A DNA stretch of 64,000 bases from positions 3,162,001 through 3,226,000 of the forward strand of contig OY762448.1 in assembly GCA_963665705.1 (NCBI GenBank), in the 5' to 3' direction. Positions 28,058 to 38,053 of the stretch are shown one piece after another. The DNA comes from Saccharicrinis sp963665705. Its GTDB lineage: Bacteria; Bacteroidota; Bacteroidia; Bacteroidales; Marinilabiliaceae. Within the stretch, counting starts at the first letter, position 1. Every line of letters begins with the position of its first letter. The notes below the pieces were generated by a model that had not been told where the DNA came from, did not search any database, and worked only from the letters and a program-made list of their open reading frames with translations. Position numbers and translations under genes: made by a program.

Positions 28058-29912
28058 AAAATGTTAAAACATAACTAACTTTTGTACCTCCACCTTCGAT
28101 ATTTTCTATTTTAAAGGTTTCTTCATCTCCAGGATGAAATAGTGCTAATCTTCCTTTTAAAATACTTAAGGCATGTTCCTTATCATCTTTACATTCCGGA
28201 TGATAACCTACACCATTATCCTTCACTTCAAATCTCACCTGACAACAATCTTGTCGTACCACAGTTATGGTAATAAAACCATCTTTTTTTATTCCTTTAA
28301 AACCATGCTGTATAGAATTTTCAACTAAAGGTTGTAATATTAATGGGGGTACAAATATTTCGTCAACCTTAACATTTTCATTGGTAATAATTTCATAATC
28401 AAATCTATCTCCAAATCGCATCTTTTGTGTATCAATATAATCTCTAAGTGCATTTAAATCCTCCTCCAATGAAATTCTATCTACAGAAGCAAAATTAAAC
28501 GTTTGTCTGATTAATCGTGCAAAGCGGGATACATATGAGGCTGTTACTAACTGATCTTCTTTTAAAACTGAGTTTTGAATAGCTGTAAGAGCATTAAAAA
28601 TAAAATGAGGATTCATCTGAGTTCTTAAAACGGCATCCTTTAATTGTTTATTTTCCTGTTCAGCTTTTAAATTTAAATACTTATTTCTCTGACGCAAGTA
28701 ATAGAAAAAACCAATAACAACAAAGGCAAAAATAACCAACACTGTTTGTGTAATAAATTGCTTATTTTCTATAATAAGTCTTTGTTGATGTTCTTCCTGA
28801 ATTTTCAATTGTTGTTCCTGCTCTATTTTACGAGCCTGAAATAATTTTCGTTGATTTAACAACATTTGTTGAAAGTCCTTTTCCTGTAATTTCTGTATAT
28901 CATTGATAACAGAATCATATAACGCAAAATAAAAGGCTGCCTCAATAATTTTACCTTCATTCAAATTATGAAGCATCTGATTTCGATATACGTCTAAAGA
29001 CTCTGCTGATATATCTTTTCTTCCTAGCGCTTCTAATTGGTCGTAATATTCATCTGCTTTTTTATCATTACCTAACTGTCTGTTTAAACGTGCCAGGTTA
29101 GCAATAGCTGAATTCCATTTTTTTGTAGATTTCATTTTTAGCAAGGCTGATTCCTCGTAAAAATGTAATGCTTGTTTCAAATAGTTATTATTATTACTAT
29201 TCCCATATAAACCTTCATAACACATTCCTATATTATTATAGGACTCTGCAATAGCAGATTCATCATCTTTTTTAAGACTTAAACCCAATGATTTCTTATT
29301 ATAGAACAGGGCCTTTTGATATTTTTCATGTATCTTATATAATACTGCCAAATTATTATAAACCCTTGACATAGCAAAAGTGTCTTTCCAATTTTGATAA
29401 ACACCTGCTAATTCTTCCATGTAAAAAAAAGCACTATCAATATTACCTTCTGAATAAAATAAGTGTGCGAGATATTCTGACACCTTATGTTTATAGGTAG
29501 TATCATTATTCTGCTGAACTATTTCTTTTACTTTAAACAGCTGGTTACCTGCATTTGTATACTCTTTTATATCAGAATATATACTTGAAACATTTAATCG
29601 TGCTTTTACTTCCCACAAATAACCATCTTCCGGGGCAAACAACTCTATGGCCTGATTATAAAGAATCAATGCCTCATCCAAATCGCCACTAACTGTCTTA
29701 TTGTTACCCAATAACATAACTATTCGGGCACTATCAAATCGAGAACATGAGTCTAAACTTAAATACCTAACTAATAATTTATTTACTGAATCTGTTGGTA
29801 ATGATTTCATGGTATCAACTAATGAGCGATATTTTTCATCACTAAGTAATTGAGCTTGAGCATAAGTAGAGATGCACAAAAAGAAAATAACAATTTTTAC
29901 AATACGAAACAT
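28044..29912 (-). CDS. LytS-type sensor histidine kinase with periplasmic TPR region
   Basis: 622 residues. Signal peptide, then about 300 residues of TPR-like helices (SYNNIGMCYEGLYG, YNQAIELFAPEDGYLW), one membrane helix near residue 390 (FITQTVLVIFAFVVIGFFYYL), a coiled coil, the His-kinase box MNPHFIFNALTAIQNSVL with phosphoacceptor His, and an ATPase domain with PPLILQPLVENSIQHG. It phosphorylates the overlapping LytTR regulator. The TPR part presumably senses an envelope or metabolic cue. Confidence 0.92.
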   Translation of the reverse strand: MFRIVKIVIFFLCISTYAQAQLLSDEKYRSLVDTMKSLPTDSVNKLLVRYLSLDSCSRFDSARIVMLLGNNKTVSGDLDEALILYNQAIELFAPEDGYLWEVKARLNVSSIYSDIKEYTNAGNQLFKVKEIVQQNNDTTYKHKVSEYLAHLFYSEGNIDSAFFYMEELAGVYQNWKDTFAMSRVYNNLAVLYKIHEKYQKALFYNKKSLGLSLKKDDESAIAESYNNIGMCYEGLYGNSNNNNYLKQALHFYEESALLKMKSTKKWNSAIANLARLNRQLGNDKKADEYYDQLEALGRKDISAESLDVYRNQMLHNLNEGKIIEAAFYFALYDSVINDIQKLQEKDFQQMLLNQRKLFQARKIEQEQQLKIQEEHQQRLIIENKQFITQTVLVIFAFVVIGFFYYLRQRNKYLNLKAEQENKQLKDAVLRTQMNPHFIFNALTAIQNSVLKEDQLVTASYVSRFARLIRQTFNFASVDRISLEEDLNALRDYIDTQKMRFGDRFDYEIITNENVKVDEIFVPPLILQPLVENSIQHGFKGIKKDGFITITVVRQDCCQVRFEVKDNGVGYHPECKDDKEHALSILKGRLALFHPGDEETFKIENIEGGGTKVSYVLTFFDHV

Positions 29913-30176
29913 AGAATCGTTTTACCTCTATCATAATAACCACATACATGGTATTAATTGATGGCTTTTACCTTTAAGTTTAAATAATGATGCAATATAA
30001 AAATTTATGTGGAGTAATAATGGTAAATTTTCCCATCAATCCATATACACCTGTACTACAAAAACTTGATCCAATATCTAAATTTGCTATTTCAAATTAA
30101 ATAAAGAACAAAACTTATTATTTTATTTTGTTGTTTCTTTAGTAGATTTGAAACTTATAATATTAAAAATTAACTC

Positions 30177-30734
30177 ATGTCATACTGCACTTACGTTGAA
30201 AGTTTAGTTTCTGAAGAAAAAAAGGCTTTACATAAAAACTACCACGATAACCATTATGGATTCCCGATGCATGATGATAATGAATTATTTGGCAGACTTA
30301 TTATGGAAATAAATCAAGCTGGTTTAAGTTGGGAAACTATACTAAAAAAGGAAGTAAACTATAGAAAAGCATATGATAATTTTAATATAGATAAAATTGC
30401 ATCTTACACTGAAGAAGATAGAGAAAGACTTTTAAGTGATGCTGGTATTATCCGCAATAAATTAAAAGTAAACGCGGCTATTGAAAATGCTAAAAGTATA
30501 CTGTTGATTCAAAAACAGTATGGGTCTTTTGAAAATTGGCTTGACCATCATCATCCAAAAACCAAAGATGAATGGGTTAAGATATTTAAAAAACACTTTA
30601 AGTTTACCGGTGGTGAAATTGTTAATGAATTTTTAATGAGCATTGGCTTTCTGCCCGGTTGTCATGATGAAGATTGTCCGATACATCACAAAATAATAGA
30701 GCTGAATCCAAAATGGAACACTTATTCTAAATAA
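30177..30734 (+). CDS. tag: DNA-3-methyladenine glycosylase I
   Basis: 185 residues, the normal Tag length. It removes 3-methyladenine from alkylated DNA. Zinc ligands are present: Cys4 in MSYCTYV, a His in YHDNHYGFP and the C-terminal pair in GCHDEDCPIH. The helix-hairpin-helix core includes FGRLIMEINQAGLSWETILKK, with the catalytic-region glutamate. No ada or alkB partner nearby; a single-gene unit. Confidence 0.95.
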   Translation: MSYCTYVESLVSEEKKALHKNYHDNHYGFPMHDDNELFGRLIMEINQAGLSWETILKKEVNYRKAYDNFNIDKIASYTEEDRERLLSDAGIIRNKLKVNAAIENAKSILLIQKQYGSFENWLDHHHPKTKDEWVKIFKKHFKFTGGEIVNEFLMSIGFLPGCHDEDCPIHHKIIELNPKWNTYSK

Positions 30735-31033
30735 TTACACTAATAATTTAAGGGTCGAAAAAGCAAAATCACAATTTTATTGTTCTTTTCACCCAAAAAC
30801 CAAACCTAATGTGAGAAAATCATAAAATTTCATTCCCTATATATAGTTATAAAAAACTCTTGATTTTACATCTGAATGAATAAAACACATCAACTTACAA
30901 GATTGAAAAGTAAAAAATACCAACAATTAGGTATTTAAGACAAAGGTGTCTGAATATATCTTAGTTGCTTTATTGAAAATCATATTAATATGAAATGAGT
31001 CATGATAAAGAGTTATCGCAAACGAGGATGACT
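30735..31033. other. Leader region before the haem/imelysin locus
   Basis: About 300 AT-rich bases with no ORF. A hairpin (AAATACC/GGTATTT, around 30917-30938) and a small GACA/TGTC hairpin follow one another. It probably includes the promoter of the gene at 31085. Confidence 0.4.
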
Positions 31034-31073
31034 AAATTGGCGAGTTCCATATGGCAATTAAAAGAAATTTAGA
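30990..31073 (+). repeat. Dispersed upstream repeat, copy before the DUF1111 gene
   Basis: Includes a 40-bp block (31034-31073) nearly identical to 46289-46329 on the other strand, preceded by a weaker-matching block (ATGAAATGAGTCATGA) also present there. It ends 12 bases before the start of the di-haem gene. Confidence 0.75.
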
Positions 31074-31084
31074 CATATAAACAC

Positions 31085-32452
31085 ATGAAAAAAAACGCAA
31101 CTTATATAGTATTTATTATCTTTCTGTATTCTTGCTCAAGTAACAATGATGATGTTACATATAAATTAGAAGGTGAATTAACAGGAGGCGAAACTACTGT
31201 ATATATTAGTAATAGTCAAGCCTTTGGAACTCCGGCTCCAAATTTAACATCTGAAAATTTGGAAAAGCATTTAGATGGAGACAAAGCCTTTGAAGCTATT
31301 TTTATATCCAGTCCAGCCCCTACTCATGGTGGACTGGGACCAATTTTTAATAACACCTCATGTAATGCATGTCACCCTTCGGATGCTCGAGCCTCTGTAC
31401 CTACTGAAATCAATGCACTTAGTGGTTTCTTTTTTAGAATAAGTATTGCCGGAGAGGATGAAAATGGTGGTCCTAATCCAGTGCCTGGCTTTGGCACTCA
31501 ACTTCAACATCAATCTTTATTTGGTTATGAACCTGAAGCGCTAATGCACAGAGAGTATAAAATTATCGAAGTTACTTTGAGTGACGGTGTTATAGTTGAA
31601 TTACAGCAACCAACTTATTCAATTACAAACCCATACATATCAATGCCTAAAGATATAATGATTTCACCAAGAATTGGTATGCCTGTTTTTGGATTAGGAT
31701 TATTAGAAACAATAACAGATGAGGATATACTGGCTAATGCAGATGAGTTTGACCATGACCAGGATGGAATTTCCGGCAAACCAAATTATGTTTGGGATCC
31801 TGTGACTGAAAGCATTAAACTGGGACGTTTTGGATGGAAAGCCGGTGCGCCAAGTATATTAGCTCAATCTGCAGGTGCATATAGTGGTGATATGGGATTA
31901 ACTACAAGTATTCATCCTATTGAATCCTCTTATGGCCAAAGCAATGGTTCTACTGAAACAGGAACAATTGAAGTTTCTGATGATGAATTGAATTCAGTTG
32001 TATTTTACTGTCAAACACTGGCCGTACCTGCGGCAAGGAATTTAGATGATAGCCAGGTAATAAGTGGCAGCAAGATATTTGAGAAAATAGGTTGTGCTAA
32101 ATGCCATGTTCCCTCTTTTAAAACCGGAGTGAACGAGAATATTGCAGAAATATCAGAACAAACGATATATCCCTATACAGATATGCTATTACACGATATG
32201 GGTGAGGCATTGGCTGACAACAGACCTGAATACAAAGCTAGTGGTACAGAGTGGAAAACCCGTCCATTATGGGGCGTTGGATTAACGAGTGTAACCAGCG
32301 GTCACACAAGCTTTTTGCATGATGGCAGAGCAAGAAATTTGACGGAAGCTATACTATGGCATGGTGGTGAAGCAGAATCTGTTAAGAACAATTTCATTGA
32401 TCTTTCAACCGAAGAAAGAGAAGCCTTATTAGCATTTGTAAATGCATTATAA
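31085..32452 (+). CDS. Di-haem DUF1111 family lipoprotein (thiol-oxidoreductase-like)
   Basis: 455 residues. Lipobox in IIFLYSCSS. Two c-type haem motifs, CNACH near residue 97 (NTSCNACHPSDAR) and CAKCH near 338 (KIGCAKCHVPSFKTG), in a DUF1111 frame with SGKPNYV, GRFGWKAG, MGEALADNRPEY and FLHDGRARNLTEAILWHGGEAE. DUF1111 proteins are distant relatives of di-haem cytochrome c peroxidases and often accompany imelysin. It is the first gene of a plus-strand series. The role is probably periplasmic electron transfer; the partner is unknown. Confidence 0.9.
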   Translation: MKKNATYIVFIIFLYSCSSNNDDVTYKLEGELTGGETTVYISNSQAFGTPAPNLTSENLEKHLDGDKAFEAIFISSPAPTHGGLGPIFNNTSCNACHPSDARASVPTEINALSGFFFRISIAGEDENGGPNPVPGFGTQLQHQSLFGYEPEALMHREYKIIEVTLSDGVIVELQQPTYSITNPYISMPKDIMISPRIGMPVFGLGLLETITDEDILANADEFDHDQDGISGKPNYVWDPVTESIKLGRFGWKAGAPSILAQSAGAYSGDMGLTTSIHPIESSYGQSNGSTETGTIEVSDDELNSVVFYCQTLAVPAARNLDDSQVISGSKIFEKIGCAKCHVPSFKTGVNENIAEISEQTIYPYTDMLLHDMGEALADNRPEYKASGTEWKTRPLWGVGLTSVTSGHTSFLHDGRARNLTEAILWHGGEAESVKNNFIDLSTEEREALLAFVNAL

Positions 32453-32755
32453 TATAATATACTATAATGATAAGAAACAAGTTACAAACTTGCGTCAGCT
32501 TTTGTACTGGTTCATGCTTGCAACTTGGATCTTTTTTCCAACCTGAATTAATATTTATCATAAAAGTTTTCTATTAAAAACAACTTTTTTATCCTTACCC
32601 CCTAACTCCTATCCCTATTATTAGGGATACCTAAAGTTTACCCATCTTTTGGGATTGTTGCTCATATGAAATATCGATTGTTTTGTAATGTGATTATTTA
32701 ACAACACACAGATCACAACACCAATAATCAGAAATAAATAAAATAAGCAATTAAT
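32453..32755. other. Intergenic region with hairpin repeat
   Basis: 303 bases. A hairpin-forming stretch (32503-32531, TGTACTGGTTCA...CAACTTGGATC) resembles one at 41427-41455. The rest is AT-rich with no ORF. Confidence 0.45.
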
Positions 32756-34006
32756 ATGAGAACTTGTCTTAAACTTTTAACCTCTTTGTCATTTGTCTTT
32801 ATTCTCACTGTGAACATGCAGGCACAAGGTGACTTTACCAAATACCGATTTGGTGGATATGGCGAAATATTATTTCAAAGAATGGATTATAGTGCTGATC
32901 GTTATAGCGACCCAACGGGTGCATTACCCGAAAACAGAGCATCTATAACATTACCTCGTGTAGTCTTTTCTTTTGATTATAAATTTTCTGATGACTTAAT
33001 TCTGGGTTCTGAAATTGAATTTGAATATGGAGGAACAGGTTCTGCATTAGAGTTAGAATACGAAGAAGCTGGTGAATACGAAATGGAAGTTGAAAAAGCA
33101 GGAGAAGTAGTTCTTGAGCAATTACATCTAACAAAGATATTCAACCCTCATTTACGCGCTACGGTTGGTCATATGATTATTCCGGTAGGCATAACAAACC
33201 GTCAGCATGAATCCATCATGTACTTTGGTACGGTTCGTCCTGAAAGTGAAACTTCAATTATCCCATTAACCTGGCATGAAACCGGGATAGCCATTCATGC
33301 TAACTATAAAAGATGGAATGCATCACTATACCTGGTGAATGGATTAGATGCAAATGGATTCTCATCTGCCTATTGGATTCGCGATGCTAAGCAAGGAATT
33401 TTTGAAAATGTAAAAATGACTGATCCTGCTTTTGTATATCGCATCGAAAACAAATCTATTCGCAATCTACGTGTAAGCGCATCCGGATATATTGGTAATA
33501 GTACAGGAAACACTCAAAAACCTGAAAAGATGACTGATCTTGACGGAAGAGTAACCATATTCTCCGGCGATATAGATTACAATAATTCAAAACTAATCAT
33601 TCGTGCAAATGCCATTTACGGTGATTTAAGTGATTCTTATGAAATCTCTTTAATTAACAAAAACATTTCTAAAGACATTCAATACCAAAGAACCAACGTA
33701 GCTAAAAATGCATTGGCCTATGGAGCTGAATGCGGATATGTATTCAGAGTAAATAGAGAAGGATCAAAAGTAATTCCTTTTTTACGTTACGAATATTACA
33801 ATTCTATGGAAAACACGGCCTACGATATGTTTGCTGACGCAAGATATAAAAGAGATATCATGACCGTAGGTTTTAATTATTTCATAAATCCTAAAGTTGC
33901 TTTTAAAGCAGATTACAGCCATCGACGTATTGCCATGGGTGATTACAATTCGGAAAATACCCTTGGACTTGCATTGGTTTATACCGGGTGGTTTTTACAA
34001 AAATAA
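32756..34006 (+). CDS. Outer membrane beta-barrel porin
   Basis: 416 residues with a signal peptide (LTSLSFVFILTVNMQAQ). Alternating aromatic/hydrophobic strands typical of a porin (FGGYGEILFQRM, LRATVGHMIIPVGITN, ASLYLVNGLDANGF, VFRVNREGSKVIPFLRYEYYN) and a C-terminal strand (LGLALVYTGWFL). An unusually acidic loop lies near residues 95-120 (LELEYEEAGEYEMEVEKAGE). Between a di-haem protein and imelysin it may let the metal or haem substrate pass. Confidence 0.82.
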   Translation: MRTCLKLLTSLSFVFILTVNMQAQGDFTKYRFGGYGEILFQRMDYSADRYSDPTGALPENRASITLPRVVFSFDYKFSDDLILGSEIEFEYGGTGSALELEYEEAGEYEMEVEKAGEVVLEQLHLTKIFNPHLRATVGHMIIPVGITNRQHESIMYFGTVRPESETSIIPLTWHETGIAIHANYKRWNASLYLVNGLDANGFSSAYWIRDAKQGIFENVKMTDPAFVYRIENKSIRNLRVSASGYIGNSTGNTQKPEKMTDLDGRVTIFSGDIDYNNSKLIIRANAIYGDLSDSYEISLINKNISKDIQYQRTNVAKNALAYGAECGYVFRVNREGSKVIPFLRYEYYNSMENTAYDMFADARYKRDIMTVGFNYFINPKVAFKADYSHRRIAMGDYNSENTLGLALVYTGWFLQK

Positions 34007-34020
34007 AACTTAAAACTAAT

Positions 34021-34055
34021 AACCTGAGTTCAATTAAAATTTTAGAATTCAGGTT
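34021..34055 (+). terminator. Hairpin after the porin gene
   Basis: AACCTGAGTTC/GAATTCAGGTT stem (one G-T pair), 15 bases after the stop. It may end or attenuate the transcript before imelysin. Confidence 0.6.
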
Positions 34056-34134
34056 AATAATATTACAAACTCATTGTGTAACAACCTGAATTCAAGATTC
34101 TTCTTGAGCTAAGGTTTAAAATAAACCTATTAAT

Positions 34135-35250
34135 ATGAAAAAGTTATATTGGATTTTTGCTGTGTGCATTTTAGCCTTTAATGCATGTTCTAATGATGAA
34201 GGAGATATTTCAGAAGATGATTTAGAGACTGTTGATTACGCTGATCTTTTAGCTGACTATGTAGATTATACAGTTGTTCCTACATATGCTGATATGAAAG
34301 ATAAATCAATGCTTTTACTTGAAGCTGTTGAAACATTTAACATTAGTGGTACTCAAGAGGATATTAATACAGCTTGTGAATATTGGAAACAAACTCGTAA
34401 ACCCTGGGAGTGTAGTGAATCATTTTTATTTGGACCTGCAGCAAGTAAAAGCTTAGATCCGTTATTAGATTCATGGCCATTAGATCAGGCACAATTAGAT
34501 CAGGTATTAAGCAGTAATCAAACGTTAACTGCTGATTATGTACGTGACGCTTTGGGCGCTGTTTTAAGAGGTTTCCATACCATTGAATATTTACTATTCA
34601 GAGATGGTGAACCTCGCAATATCACAGATGTATCCGATAGAGAAAAAGAATACTTAGTTGCTGTTTCTGAAGTTTTACGCGATGACTGTATTACTTTATG
34701 GGCATCATGGGCCGGAGTTGAGGAAGGCTCTACTGAAGCTACGATACTTGAGGAAATTGGTGTTGAACTGGATTCTCCTTATGTAGATGTCATTAAAAAT
34801 GCAGGAAACGCTGGAAGTGTTTACTTATCTCAAACAGATGCTGTTGACGAAATTCTATTGGGAATTATCGGTATTGCAGATGAAGTTGCCAATGCAAAAA
34901 TTGCAGATCCTTATTCAAGTAAAGACGTTCTGGAAGTTGAATCATGGTTTAGCTGGAACTCTCTAACTGACTTTCAAAATAACATTAGAAGTATCCAAAA
35001 CTCTTATGTTGGTGGGTATGATGATGGAACAAGTGGTAGTTCGGTATCTGATTTTGTTAAAGAACAGAATTCAACGTTAGATACTGAAGTAAAAAGCTTA
35101 ATCTCTGACGCCCTAACAGCTATTGCTGATATTCCGGAACCATTCCGTAATAATTTAGATAATGAAGAAAAGATAACTGCAGCAATGAATGCAGTAAATG
35201 CTATTGTTGACATTATGGAAGACGATGTACGTCCTTTATTTGTTGACTAA
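34135..35250 (+). CDS. Imelysin family lipoprotein (peptidase M75)
   Basis: 371 residues with lipobox (ILAFNACSN). The imelysin signature GxHxxE is seen as GFHTIEYLLF near residue 144. The rest is helical, including YWKQTRKPWECSESFLFGPAAS and FVKEQNSTLDTEVKSLISDA. Family members (IrpA, EfeO/Algp7 relatives) are iron-responsive envelope proteins thought to bind iron; peptidase activity is doubtful. It lies between two DUF1111 genes, a pairing known from iron-associated loci. Confidence 0.92.
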   Translation: MKKLYWIFAVCILAFNACSNDEGDISEDDLETVDYADLLADYVDYTVVPTYADMKDKSMLLLEAVETFNISGTQEDINTACEYWKQTRKPWECSESFLFGPAASKSLDPLLDSWPLDQAQLDQVLSSNQTLTADYVRDALGAVLRGFHTIEYLLFRDGEPRNITDVSDREKEYLVAVSEVLRDDCITLWASWAGVEEGSTEATILEEIGVELDSPYVDVIKNAGNAGSVYLSQTDAVDEILLGIIGIADEVANAKIADPYSSKDVLEVESWFSWNSLTDFQNNIRSIQNSYVGGYDDGTSGSSVSDFVKEQNSTLDTEVKSLISDALTAIADIPEPFRNNLDNEEKITAAMNAVNAIVDIMEDDVRPLFVD

Positions 35251-35420
35251 CAAAAATTGTTTTCCTAATCAATCATGAAATTATTTTAGACATGGGTAAT
35301 CTTCCTGGTTGATATACAATCTATTCTTGCTCTTATCATTTTTCAATGAATACAAATTATTTGCATTCATTATGATTATACGTTGGTTTCAGGTTAATAA
35401 ACCCAGCTAAAACTTAAAAA

Positions 35421-36824
35421 TTGAACAAACTACTACTTACAATATCCGGAATATTACTAATTACCATGGTTTCTTGTGATAAAACAGAAACTGATGTTAT
35501 TTATACTCCTGGCGGAAGAGTGGCTTATCCTGAGGAATTATCAGCAGGTAATTCAACAGTTTTTGTATCATCAAGTACAGCTTTTGATACTCCTTCTGAT
35601 TGGGTTACAGGAGAATTAGCGTCATGGTTTTTAGAAGGAGATGCGCTTTATGACAATCCTCGCGTTTCGCAAGGTAATGCAGTAAATGGAGGTTTAGGAC
35701 CTGTTTATGCAGGATATTCATGTGCCAGTTGCCATAATGATGCAGGAAGGACAGAATCCACTCTTTTTACAGATGGAGGAAGTGGAACATATGGCTTTTC
35801 ATCATTCCTAACTTTTATCCGTACTCCTAATGATCAGTATTATAAAGAATATGGCAGAGTATTACATGACCAGGCAATTTATGGATACGAACATGAAGGA
35901 AAACTAAGAGTGACCTATACTGAGCAGGAATACAGTTTTGAAGATGGAGAGACTTATAGCCTGATTACACCCCATTACGAAATATATGACTGGTATGCCG
36001 ATAGTATTTCAATGGATGAAATAGAAATGACAGTGAGAACGCCGTTGCGACATGTTGGCATGGGTTTAATGATGGCATTGGATCAAAATGAAATTAAAGA
36101 ATTGGCCAGCATACAATACCCTGAGTATGGAATTTCAGGTGAAATTAATTGGGTAAAGGAAAGAAATCAAACATGCATGGGACTTTCCGGACATAAAGCC
36201 CAACATGGTGATTTAACTGTGGAGTTAGGTTTTTATTCAGACATGGGAGTAACCAATTCAAGATTCCCATTAGAAGTTTCTGAAGGTCAATCACAAACAA
36301 ACGATGATGACTATGAAATAGAAATCTCTACTGAAGATATGGAAGCGGTTGACTTTTATCTACACTCGTTAGGCGTACCAGCCAGGCGCTCAGTTAAAAG
36401 TTCAACAGTTCAAGCCGGAGAAGAATTATTTTATAAAGCTAAATGTCATTTATGTCACACACCTACTCTCCATACAAAAAATGAAGGTGTTTATCTGTTA
36501 AATGGCACTTATCTTCCATACATGAGTGGTCAAACCATACATCCATATTCTGACTATTTAATTCATGATATGGGACCAGAATTAGGAGATGATTATTCAC
36601 AATATAATGCCTCAGGTGATGAATGGAGAACTACTCCATTATGGGGAGTTGGTTTGCAGGAAATTGTTAACGGACATAGTCATTATTTACACGATGGCAG
36701 AGCCAGAAACTTTACTGAAGCTATTATGTGGCACGGTGGAGAAGGTGATGTTTCAAGACAAATGTTTGCAAATATGACTGCAGATGAGAGGGAAACACTG
36801 ATAATGTTTCTACGATCACTATAA
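35421..36824 (+). CDS. Second di-haem DUF1111 family lipoprotein
   Basis: 467 residues starting at a TTG (35421). This start gives a complete lipoprotein signal (LLLTISGILLITMVSC); the first ATG at 35466 would remove most of it. Two haem motifs: CASCH near residue 101 (GYSCASCHNDAGR) and CHLCH near 345 (KAKCHLCHTPTLHTK). It shares FxHDGRARNxTEAIxWHGGE with the protein at 31085, so the two are paralogues in one locus. Likely periplasmic electron transfer or oxidation with imelysin. Confidence 0.9.
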   Translation: MNKLLLTISGILLITMVSCDKTETDVIYTPGGRVAYPEELSAGNSTVFVSSSTAFDTPSDWVTGELASWFLEGDALYDNPRVSQGNAVNGGLGPVYAGYSCASCHNDAGRTESTLFTDGGSGTYGFSSFLTFIRTPNDQYYKEYGRVLHDQAIYGYEHEGKLRVTYTEQEYSFEDGETYSLITPHYEIYDWYADSISMDEIEMTVRTPLRHVGMGLMMALDQNEIKELASIQYPEYGISGEINWVKERNQTCMGLSGHKAQHGDLTVELGFYSDMGVTNSRFPLEVSEGQSQTNDDDYEIEISTEDMEAVDFYLHSLGVPARRSVKSSTVQAGEELFYKAKCHLCHTPTLHTKNEGVYLLNGTYLPYMSGQTIHPYSDYLIHDMGPELGDDYSQYNASGDEWRTTPLWGVGLQEIVNGHSHYLHDGRARNFTEAIMWHGGEGDVSRQMFANMTADERETLIMFLRSL

Positions 36825-36879
36825 ATACCTGACTAACAAATTAATATTAAAACATATAACAAACTAATAACGATAGCAT

Positions 36880-38040
36880 ATGAATTTTGAGAGATTTAAA
36901 ACAGAGAAAGCAGAGATAAGTGTTTCAAAATTTGAAGGAAAACTATCCGAAGAATATAATTTAATGATTACTCCATCTATCCAGGGTTCTATTGATACTC
37001 AATTAATAGCCATAAGGAGTACATTAAACGAATATTTAAAGAAAGAAAACTGTTCTTCAGATAATATCATGTTTCAAAGACTGTTTGTAAGTGATTTCAC
37101 CAACCAATCTGAGGAACTTAAAAAGGTTGATCTTTTTGATTGTGATTGTGCTGTATCCATTGTACAGCAAAGTCCTTTAAATGGTAATAAAGTTGGATTA
37201 TGGACTTGTATCTACAAAGAAAAAGATAAGAACTATTTCATTAAAAAGAAGAATGATAATAAGCTGGTAATTGAGCATAACGGATATTCTCATATATACA
37301 CTACACAAATGCATGGAAATGATCCAGAAGCTTGTTCATACACACAAACAACATCAATCTTCGACGATTACCTGCGTATGCTGGATGGTCATGATCTAAC
37401 TTTAGAAGAACATTGTATCAGAACATGGTTCTATGTTCGCGATATTGATAATAACTATGCTGGTATGGTTAAAGCCCGAAATGAAGTTTTTGACCAATAT
37501 CAGATGACTAAAGAAACTCATTTTATTACCAGTACAGGTATAGAAGGTCGGTATGCCAATCCTTCAATCTCAGTTTTATTAGATGCTTATGCTATTGGTG
37601 GTATTAAACCTGAACAGATTCGTTTTTTAGAAGCTCGTGAATATTTGAATCCTACTCATGAATATGGAGTTGCTTTCGAGAGAGGTACTTCTGTTGATTA
37701 TGGTGACCGTAGACAAATATTTATTTCAGGTACAGCAAGTATTGATAATAAGGGCGAAATTGTACACGTTGGTGATATTAACGGACAAATTAACAGAACA
37801 TTTGAAAATATAACAGCATTACTTGGAGAAGCTGATGCAGAACTGAATGACATTAACAGTATGATTGTATACCTAAGAGATGTAGCCGATTACAATACTG
37901 TTGAGTCACATCTTCAGAAAGAATATCCTCATCTGCCATACATTATTGTACTGGCTCCTGTATGTCGTCCGGGATGGTTAATTGAGATTGAGTGTATTGC
38001 GGTAAAAGAAATTACAAATCAGGAATATAACTGTTTTTAA
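36880..38040 (+). CDS. Rid/YjgF-family protein, FkbO/Hyg5-like
   Basis: 386 residues with no signal peptide, hence cytosolic. The C-terminal half holds a Rid-like domain (RRQIFISGTASIDNKGEIVHVGD, NRTFENITALLGEADAELNDI) and RPGWLIEIECIAV at the end. The preceding GRYANPSISVLLDAYAIGG ... IRFLEAREYLNPTHEYGVAFERGT resembles FkbO/Hyg5-type chorismate-converting enzymes. The exact reaction cannot be read from sequence. It is odd as the only cytosolic protein in an envelope gene series. Confidence 0.75.
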   Translation: MNFERFKTEKAEISVSKFEGKLSEEYNLMITPSIQGSIDTQLIAIRSTLNEYLKKENCSSDNIMFQRLFVSDFTNQSEELKKVDLFDCDCAVSIVQQSPLNGNKVGLWTCIYKEKDKNYFIKKKNDNKLVIEHNGYSHIYTTQMHGNDPEACSYTQTTSIFDDYLRMLDGHDLTLEEHCIRTWFYVRDIDNNYAGMVKARNEVFDQYQMTKETHFITSTGIEGRYANPSISVLLDAYAIGGIKPEQIRFLEAREYLNPTHEYGVAFERGTSVDYGDRRQIFISGTASIDNKGEIVHVGDINGQINRTFENITALLGEADAELNDINSMIVYLRDVADYNTVESHLQKEYPHLPYIIVLAPVCRPGWLIEIECIAVKEITNQEYNCF

Positions 38041-38045
38041 GGAGG
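38039..38045 (+). promoter_or_regulatory. Strong Shine-Dalgarno of the porin O/P gene
   Basis: AAGGAGG overlaps the stop codon of the Rid-family gene and lies 8 bases before ATG 38054. Such a canonical site is rare among the genes of this window and implies tight coupling. Confidence 0.7.
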
Positions 38046-38053
38046 ATACTGAA

